In this document: in pieces, positions 37,144 to 42,703 of the stretch | How positions within the stretch are numbered: the first letter of the stretch is position 1 | Layout of the letters: each line of letters opens with the position of its first letter | Assembly: GCA_028870665.1 (NCBI GenBank) | Contig: JAGWPB010000017.1 | Location: 1 to 42,703, forward strand | Source: Lysobacteraceae bacterium | GTDB taxonomy: Bacteria; Pseudomonadota; Gammaproteobacteria; Xanthomonadales; Rhodanobacteraceae | DNA: 42,703 nt | Direction of reading: 5' to 3' | Position numbers and translations under genes: made by a program | Notes under the pieces: generated by a model | What the model was told of the DNA's origin: nothing | Seen by the model: the letters and a program-made list of their open reading frames with translations, nothing else | Databases searched by the model: none

Positions 37144-40100
37144 CCGTCGGCAGCACCCGCGTGGACAGTTCCAGCGCGAGGTCGCTGTAACCGAGCAGGT
37201 GGGCAACGTCGGCCGGGCTGCGGCCGAAGCCATCGAGCACGTCACGCGGAGCGCCGCGCAGCAGCAGCGTGCGCGCCGGACCCAGCAGCGCGTGCATTGC
37301 GCAGGCGTGCAGCGCGCTGACGCCGCGGCGATCGGCGGCCGCCGCGGCAGCACCCGCATCCAGCAGCAGGGGCAACAGGGCGCCGAGGTGGGTTGCATCG
37401 CATTGGGCGCCCGGGCGCATGTGCGCGCCGACCAGCAGCAGCAGCGGCGTCAGTCCGCCGCTTTCGCCGGCGTCGGCATCGGCGCCGCGCTTGAGCAGGG
37501 CGTCGAGGACCCGGCGCGCGCGCAGGCTGTCGCGGGTGCCGAAGGCAAAGCGCGCGGCGGCGTGCAGCGCGGTCTGGCCCTGGGCATCGCGGGCCTGCGC
37601 ATCGGCGCCGGCGGCCAGCAGGCGTTCGACCATTTCCGGGAATCCCAGGGCCGCGGCCAGCATCAGCGCGGTCGCCGCGCCGGGCAGGCGCTGGTCGACG
37701 GCAGCGCCGCGCGCCAGCAGCAGTTCCACCAGTGTCTCGCGGCGCGCGCTGACCGCAGCGGCCAGGCAGCTGGCGCCGCCGTGCGCTGCCAGGGCGGGGT
37801 CGGCACCGGCCGCCAGCAGGTGTTCGGCGATCGCACGCTGGCCGGCACCGCAGGCGCGCAGCAGCGCGCTCGCGCCCTGCGCATCACGGCTGTCCACGGC
37901 AAAGCCGAGTTCCAGCAGGCGCTGCACGGTATCGAGATCGCCGCAGGCCGCGGCCGCCGGCAGATCCGCGGCTCGCAGCGGTCGTCGTGGCAGTGCCCAG
38001 CCGTTCCAGCGCAGCCAGCGCGTCAGGGCCGGATCGCCCAGCGCCAGCGCCAGCCCCAACGGGGTTTCGCCGTTGCCGGCGGCGGATTCGGGGTCGGCGC
38101 CAGCGGCGATCAGCGCGCACACCAGCGGCAATGCGGCGCTGGCGGGTCGTCCCAGCGCGGCGTGCAGTGGCGTGCGGCCGGCGGGATCACGCGCATTCGG
38201 ATCGCAGCCGCAGGCCAGCAGGGCCTGCAGTGTCCGCAGCTGGCCCGTGGCGGCCGCCAGTTGCAGCGGCGTGTGGCCGCCCGGATCGGCGCCGAAGGGG
38301 TCGGCGCCGCGTTCCAGCAGGGCCGGCGCGAGCGCGGCACCCTGCGGCGCGCCGTCCAGATGGGCCAGCGCGCAGGCCAGGCGACCGGCGCCGGCCGGCG
38401 TCGCGCCGGCGGCGAGCAGATCCTCGATTGCCTCGGCACTGTCGGGCAGGCGCTCGAGCAAGGCGTCGAACAGGCGCACGCCGTCGGCCAGCACCGCCTC
38501 GGCGTCGAGGCCGTGATCGAGCAGCCAGCGCCGTGCGGCGTCGTGACCGGGATCGCAGAGATCGCGGTACAGCGCGGCCCGTTGCGCCAGAGGCCAGTCA
38601 CGCACGCGACCGGCAAAGGCCGAGACCACGGCCCAGTGCCCGAAGCGCAGCGCATCCTGTAGATGTTCCGGCGTATCAGCGCCCGGTTCCGGTTCGGCGG
38701 CACCGGCGAGGCTGGCCGGCAGCGGCGTGTCGGGGTCGAGCACCGCGACCAGGTCCCAGCGCCCGGCGCCGGCGGCATGATCGAGGGCGCTGCGGCCATC
38801 CGTGCCGGTGCGCTGCGGATCGGCGCCCAGCGCCAGCAGCGCGCGCACGGTGTCGGCATGGCTGCGCGGCGACTGGCAGGCAAGGATCAGCGCATCGCGG
38901 CCGTGGGCATCACGGGCGCCCGCGTCCGGATGCGCCTCGGCCAGCGCCATCAGCACGGCATGGGCCCCGGCACGCGCGGCTTCCATCAGCGCCGTGGTGC
39001 CGTTGCGGTCGCTGAGGGCGACGTCGGCACCGGCGGCCATCAGCGCGCGCACGATCGTCACGTGGCCTTCGAGCGCGGCGGTCATCAGCGCGGTGCGACC
39101 AAGGCGATCGCGCGCATTGGCGTCGGCGCGGTGCTTGAGCAGCAGGCGCACCCCGCCGACGTCGTCTTCGGCGATGCCGGCGGCGGCAACCAGTGCCGGT
39201 TCGCCGTCGGTCGGGTGCGGGCGCGCGCCGTGCTCGAGCAGAAACGTCGCCAGCGTCCAATTGGCGGCGCGGCAGGCGGCTGCCAGCGGGCTCTGCCCGC
39301 TGCGATCGAGTGCATCGACCGGCGCGCCGGCATCGAGCAGCATGGCTGCCACGCCGGGGTCGCCGGAGAGCACCGCGCCGTGCAGAGGCGTGCGGCCTTC
39401 GGCATCGACCTGGCGCGGATCGGCGCCGTTGGCCAGCAGGATCATCACCGCTTCGGCGCGACCATGCCAGCTGTCGCGGCAGGCGGCGAGCAAGGCGCTG
39501 ACGCCACCCTCCGCGCGGTTGACCGCGGCAGCGCGCGCAATCAGCTCGCGCAGCAGGCGCGTGTCCGTCAGCAGAGCCGCCAGCTGCAGCACCGGGCGGC
39601 GGTCACGCGCGTCCTCGGCCGGCGTGGCATTGGCATCGGCGCCGGCCTCCAGCAAAGCCAGCGCCCGTTCGATTTCGCCATGCCGCGCCGCTTCCAGCAG
39701 CGCCGCCTCGCGCGCGCCCGGCGCCTGTTCGGCAGCCGTCAGCTGCGGCTTGGCAACTGCCGCGGTCAAGGCTTCGGCGCTGGCCTCGCGCGGATGGGCC
39801 CACATCAGCTTGAGCGTGCGATCGATCAGCAGCAGGCCGGCCGGTGGCAGCAGGATGGCATACAGGGCCAGCGCGGTCGTGCGCAGTTCCATCGGCAGCA
39901 CGCCGGCCAGGGCACTCAGCGCCAGGGCTCCGAAACCCAATGCCAGCAGTGCCAGCGCGGCGGGCATGAAGTACGCCACGAAATGATCGGTCGCGCGGGC
40001 AAGGTGGTACGCGAATGCGGCACACCGCGGCAGCGCGGTGCCGGTTGCGCCGGCGTTCTCACGATCGGCATAGGCGTCCTCCCACAGATAGCACAGCCCG

Positions 40101-40477
40101 AACACCGGCCATAGCGGCCACAGCAGGGCCAGCGCGGCCACCAGTGCGGTTGCCAGCAGCAGCGCGGCGCCGAGGCTGGGCGCGGTCAGCAGGCGCAGCA
40201 GCGGCCATGCGGTCAGCGCGAAGACCGCGGCGGCGTACAGCACGAACGCCATCAGCGCGGTCAGCAGGCTGCGCAGCCAAGCCCGCCACTGGCCGCGGCC
40301 GAAGCCGAAGCCCAGTGCGTGGCAGGCGGCGGCCAGCGCCAGCGCATCGGCGAGCAGCAGCGGCAACAGGGTCAGCGGCCGTGCGAACGGCAGTGCCAGC
40401 GCCACCAGCAGCCAGGCCGGCACGAAGCCGGCGAATGCGCGCAGCAGGGCGGGGCGGTCCGGATGCAGACGGGGCAT
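37103..40477 (-). CDS. Large membrane-anchored ankyrin-repeat protein
   Basis: An 1124-residue protein. Residues 1-220 hold about five to six hydrophobic helices (for example LLVALALPFARPLTLLPLLL, ALLLATALVAALALLW, ALALYAILLPPAGLLL). From about 250 to 1110 there are about 20 ankyrin repeats of the G-TPLH-A...LL-AGAD form, with a degenerate stretch near 560-720 (HLQDALRFGHWAVVSAFAGR). The repeats presumably face the cytoplasm and bind partner proteins; no enzymatic motif is visible. TATACT on the minus strand (40516-40521) is a likely -10 box. Its last 41 bp overlap the end of the Kef gene. Function unknown; the membrane-plus-ankyrin layout suggests a scaffold or sensor. Confidence 0.88.
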   Translation of the reverse strand: MPRLHPDRPALLRAFAGFVPAWLLVALALPFARPLTLLPLLLADALALAAACHALGFGFGRGQWRAWLRSLLTALMAFVLYAAAVFALTAWPLLRLLTAPSLGAALLLATALVAALALLWPLWPVFGLCYLWEDAYADRENAGATGTALPRCAAFAYHLARATDHFVAYFMPAALALLALGFGALALSALAGVLPMELRTTALALYAILLPPAGLLLIDRTLKLMWAHPREASAEALTAAVAKPQLTAAEQAPGAREAALLEAARHGEIERALALLEAGADANATPAEDARDRRPVLQLAALLTDTRLLRELIARAAAVNRAEGGVSALLAACRDSWHGRAEAVMILLANGADPRQVDAEGRTPLHGAVLSGDPGVAAMLLDAGAPVDALDRSGQSPLAAACRAANWTLATFLLEHGARPHPTDGEPALVAAAGIAEDDVGGVRLLLKHRADANARDRLGRTALMTAALEGHVTIVRALMAAGADVALSDRNGTTALMEAARAGAHAVLMALAEAHPDAGARDAHGRDALILACQSPRSHADTVRALLALGADPQRTGTDGRSALDHAAGAGRWDLVAVLDPDTPLPASLAGAAEPEPGADTPEHLQDALRFGHWAVVSAFAGRVRDWPLAQRAALYRDLCDPGHDAARRWLLDHGLDAEAVLADGVRLFDALLERLPDSAEAIEDLLAAGATPAGAGRLACALAHLDGAPQGAALAPALLERGADPFGADPGGHTPLQLAAATGQLRTLQALLACGCDPNARDPAGRTPLHAALGRPASAALPLVCALIAAGADPESAAGNGETPLGLALALGDPALTRWLRWNGWALPRRPLRAADLPAAAACGDLDTVQRLLELGFAVDSRDAQGASALLRACGAGQRAIAEHLLAAGADPALAAHGGASCLAAAVSARRETLVELLLARGAAVDQRLPGAATALMLAAALGFPEMVERLLAAGADAQARDAQGQTALHAAARFAFGTRDSLRARRVLDALLKRGADADAGESGGLTPLLLLVGAHMRPGAQCDATHLGALLPLLLDAGAAAAAADRRGVSALHACAMHALLGPARTLLLRGAPRDVLDGFGRSPADVAHLLGYSDLALELSTRVLPTVNQTLRRPATPPE

Positions 40478-40800
40478 GGCGGGGCGGCACTCCGCGCGGG
40501 CGAGCTCGATGTCGAAGTATACGGAGCGCGGACAGGATCGCGGTGGCGGCGCCGGGAGGCCGGGGGCCGGGGCCGCACCGGGTGGCGACGACCCTCCGGT
40601 TGCTGCCGGCGATCACGACTTTCGGCGCTTGCGCCGAGGCCTCCCGTGCGCGAGCGTATGGCCTCGCAAGGCCATGCTGCACCTGCACTTGCATCGTCGC
40701 GGGTGCGCGTCCAGAGTTGCGCCGCGCGGTGTTAAACAAACGTTTCAAAGCCGCGATCTCAACGACAAGTTCCTTTGCACGAGCCACCAGGAGCATGCGC
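40478..40800. other. Divergent intergenic region, ankyrin gene / fadL-type gene
   Basis: 323 bp with no gene. It contains the -10-like box for the ankyrin gene (40516-40521), two stem-loops (TCGGCGC-TT-GCGCCGA near 40624-40639; ATGGCC-TCGCAA-GGCCAT near 40660-40677), and an AT-rich patch with a palindromic sequence at 40734-40746 before the porin gene. Confidence 0.6.
40734..40746. promoter_or_regulatory. PsrA/FadR-like operator candidate before the FadL gene
   Basis: AAAC-AAAC-GTTT-C. The Pseudomonas fatty-acid repressor PsrA recognises (G/C)AAAC-N2-4-GTTT(G/C). Here the left flank is T, so the match is incomplete. The site lies 55 bp upstream of a FadL-type fatty-acid porin, which would make sense of it. 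This is inference from motif and position; no regulator gene is in the window. Confidence 0.35.
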
Positions 40801-42162
40801 ATGTCCCATACCGAATCCCGCCTCCGCCGCGCCGCGCGGCCGCTTGCCTTCGGCGCCCTCGCGCTGGCCGTGGCCGGTGCCCTGGCACTGCCGCAGCCGG
40901 CTGCCGCCAGCGCCTTTCAGCTGAAGGAAGGCAGCGCCAAATCACTCGGTCGCGCGTACGCCGGTTCCACCGCGGCGCCCGACGACGTGTCCGTGGTGGT
41001 CAACAACCCCGCGGCGATGGCATGGCTGAAGGGCGCGCAGTTCCAGGCCGACGTCACCGCGATCGACTTCAGCACCGATTTCCACGGCGGCGGCACCGAC
41101 GCCCTCGGCCGGCCACTGACCGGCGGCAATGGCGGCAACGGCGGCACCACCATTCCGGTGCCGGCGTTCTTCTTGTCGATGCCGATCAACGACCAGTGGA
41201 GCGTCGGCGCGGCGGTTTCGGCGCCGTTCGGCTTCCAGACCCAGTGGGACAATGGCTGGGTCGGTCGCTACAGCGCGCTGTTTTCCAAGCTGCAGTCGAT
41301 CGACGCCACCTTCTCGGTGTCGTACAAGGTCACCGACAGCCTTGCCGTCGGCGGCAGCGTCATCGCGCAGCGCACCAGCGCCGATCTCAGCAATGCGGTC
41401 AACTTCGGCGCCATCCTCGCGCCCGCGGCGGCGCCGGCGTTCCTGCCGCAGTCAGCCGACGGTTACGCCGAATTGCAGGCGCACAACTGGAAGTGGGGCT
41501 GGCAGCTGGGCGCTTCGTGGAAGCCGACCGACAGTGACACGGTGGCCTTCGACTATCACGCCGAGATCAAGCATCACCTCAACGGACAGGCGACCTTCGT
41601 GGTGCCGCCGGCGGTGCAGGGCGCCTTCGCGCAGTCGCCGCTGACGGCCTCGCTGTTCACCAACACCGGCGGCAGCACCGATTACGCCACGCCGGCATTC
41701 GCCAGCCTGAGCTACTGGCACGTGTTCAACGACCAGTTCAGCGCCGGCGCCGATCTCGACTGGACCGGCTGGTCGAATTTCAAGCAGCTGGTGGTCAACT
41801 TCAACAACCCGGCGCAGCCGCAGTCGGTCGAGACGTTCAACTGGGCGGATTCGTATTTCTTCTCGATCGGCGGCGACTACAAGCTGACCGACCGCCTGAC
41901 TCTCCATGGTGGCGTGGCGGTCGAAGGCACCCCGACCTACCAGCTCACCCGCGACCCGCGCGTGCCGGATGCCGCGCGTCGCTGGCTGTCGCTGGGGCTC
42001 AGCTACAAGGCCGCTGACAACTTCGATATCGACGTCGGCTACGCCCATCTGTTCGTCAGCAACTCGCACATCAACACGATGAGTGCGACCGGCGACAGCC
42101 TGACCGGCTACTTCACCAACAGCGCGGACCTGCTGGGGGTGTCGGCGACCTACAAGTTCTGA
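40801..42162 (+). CDS. FadL/OmpP1-family outer-membrane porin
   Basis: A 453-residue outer-membrane barrel for long-chain fatty acids or other hydrophobic compounds. The signal peptide (about 1-33, ending QPAAA) is followed by the family hallmark SAFQLKEGSAKSLGRAYAG and VVVNNPAAMAWL. Amphipathic strands continue to the C-terminal LLGVSATYKF, with terminal Phe for BAM insertion. I chose the second of two nearby ATGs (40801) because AGGAG lies 7 nt upstream; the ATG at 40795 is too close. Probable regulation by fatty acids is suggested by the upstream palindrome. A strong terminator follows 15 bp after the stop. Confidence 0.94.
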   Translation: MSHTESRLRRAARPLAFGALALAVAGALALPQPAAASAFQLKEGSAKSLGRAYAGSTAAPDDVSVVVNNPAAMAWLKGAQFQADVTAIDFSTDFHGGGTDALGRPLTGGNGGNGGTTIPVPAFFLSMPINDQWSVGAAVSAPFGFQTQWDNGWVGRYSALFSKLQSIDATFSVSYKVTDSLAVGGSVIAQRTSADLSNAVNFGAILAPAAAPAFLPQSADGYAELQAHNWKWGWQLGASWKPTDSDTVAFDYHAEIKHHLNGQATFVVPPAVQGAFAQSPLTASLFTNTGGSTDYATPAFASLSYWHVFNDQFSAGADLDWTGWSNFKQLVVNFNNPAQPQSVETFNWADSYFFSIGGDYKLTDRLTLHGGVAVEGTPTYQLTRDPRVPDAARRWLSLGLSYKAADNFDIDVGYAHLFVSNSHINTMSATGDSLTGYFTNSADLLGVSATYKF

Positions 42163-42176
42163 TCGGGCTGCACACG

Positions 42177-42210
42177 ACCCTCCCCGTCGCGTACGGGGAG
42201 GGTTTTGTTT
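42177..42210 (+). terminator. Intrinsic terminator of the FadL gene
   Basis: An 11-bp perfect stem, ACCCTCCCCGT (42177-42187) and ACGGGGAGGGT (42193-42203), with a 5-nt loop, is followed by TTTGTTT. The RHS-like frame begins immediately after it. Confidence 0.93.
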
Positions 42211-42703
42211 GCTGCCGCTGGATCTGGCCTTGCCCAACGGAGCCGCCACGACCTACAGCTACGATGCCGACGGCAATCTGACCAGCAACGGCACCGACAC
42301 CTATGTCTGGAATGCGCGCATCCAGCTCGCCCAGATCAAGCAGGGCACGTCGATGATCGCGAGCTTCAGCTACGACCCGCTGGGTCGTCGCGTCGACACG
42401 AACCTCAACGGAGCGACGACTGGCTACCTCTACGATGGCCTGAATGCGGTCCAGGAGACGCACGGCGGCTCGGCGACTTCGATTCTGAGCGGGCTGGCGG
42501 TGGACGAGCGCTTTGCGCGCACCGACACCAGCGGCCGGACCGACTTCCTGACCGATGCGCTGAACAGCACGATCGGACTGACCAACAGCTCGGGTGCGCT
42601 GGTCGAGCAGTACACCTACGATCCCTACGGCAATACCACCGCAAGCAGCAGCGCTTTCAATAACCCCTTCCAGTACACCGGGCGCGAGAACGACGGCACC
42701 GGG
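42209..42703 (+). CDS. RHS-repeat protein, C-terminal core fragment (truncated)
   Basis: An open frame running to the window edge encodes YD/RHS repeats: YSYDADGNLTSNGTD, FSYDPLGRRVD, YLYDGL, QYTYDPYGN, and NPFQYTGRENDGTG, the start of the conserved RHS core that usually precedes a variable C-terminal toxin. The 5' part is missing. RHS homology begins near 42245, just after the FadL terminator, and no ATG or GTG lies in this frame before the repeats; only a TTG at 42209 is available, inside the terminator tail. It is therefore likely an orphan RHS tip left by recombination, or a gene remnant, rather than a complete gene. Any toxin and immunity gene would lie beyond the window. Confidence 0.8.
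   Translation, partial: MLPLDLALPNGAATTYSYDADGNLTSNGTDTYVWNARIQLAQIKQGTSMIASFSYDPLGRRVDTNLNGATTGYLYDGLNAVQETHGGSATSILSGLAVDERFARTDTSGRTDFLTDALNSTIGLTNSSGALVEQYTYDPYGNTTASSSAFNNPFQYTGRENDGTG

Noticed and set aside
37103..40477. Apparent tandem DNA repeats resembling a CRISPR or satellite array
   Set aside because: The periodicity of about 33 codons comes from ankyrin repeats at protein level; the DNA units diverge and there are no identical repeats with spacers.
42205..42663. A 152-codon ATG-started frame at the right end
   Set aside because: It is a +2 shadow of the RHS frame; its product has no similarity, whereas the other frame shows clear YD repeats.

Overview
This 42.7 kb, high-GC window (roughly 68-70% GC by eye) looks like chromosomal backbone from a gammaproteobacterium of the order Xanthomonadales (Lysobacterales). 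Three things suggest this: the gene order groES-groEL / cutA-dsbD / aroQ-accB-accC-prmA / zinc-ribbon protein-fis-purH / polA; a likely sX13-type small RNA directly behind polA; and intergenic hairpin repeats of the kind common in that order. I see no rRNA, tRNA, CRISPR array, intact transposon or prophage.

Layout. (1) 1-2374, minus strand: groES-groEL with a UUCG-capped terminator, a sigma70-type promoter and a CIRCE operator. (2) 2548-11931, plus strand: copper tolerance and thiol redox (cutA, dsbD, a TlpA-like thioredoxin), aroQ, accBC, then prmA, a DUF3426 protein, fis and purH. (3) 12048-15614: a DUF2782 protein divergent from polA. The polA linker carries a translated REP-like palindrome, and polA is followed by the sRNA. 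(4) 15629-19648: a two-gene ABC-2 transporter, a ferredoxin/flavin reductase-like enzyme, and an M23 (LytM) protein lacking one zinc ligand. (5) 19805-25748: a TonB-dependent receptor behind a zinc-uptake-regulator-like palindrome, a DUF1704 metallopeptidase-like protein, and maeB. (6) 25766-29425, minus strand: rsmG-parA-parB-glycosyltransferase, tightly overlapped, and a short SPFH protein. (7) 29745-34452: a TPR/2OG-Fe(II) oxygenase divergent from an S10 serine carboxypeptidase, then hemB. (8) 34453-35304: 850 bp of non-coding, hairpin-rich repeat sequence. (9) 35305-42162: a Kef-type antiporter, a very large membrane-anchored ankyrin protein running convergently into it, and a FadL porin. 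(10) 42209 to the end: the C-terminal core of an RHS protein with no proper beginning, cut by the window edge.

Most genes are housekeeping. The less ordinary features are the polA-sRNA locus (REP insertion plus C-rich-loop sRNA), the M23 protein with a degenerate active site, the palindrome before the TonB receptor, the 419-bp inverted-repeat-bounded element at 34721-35139, the 1124-residue membrane ankyrin protein, and the orphan RHS tip. All functional calls come from reading motifs by eye; no database search was possible.
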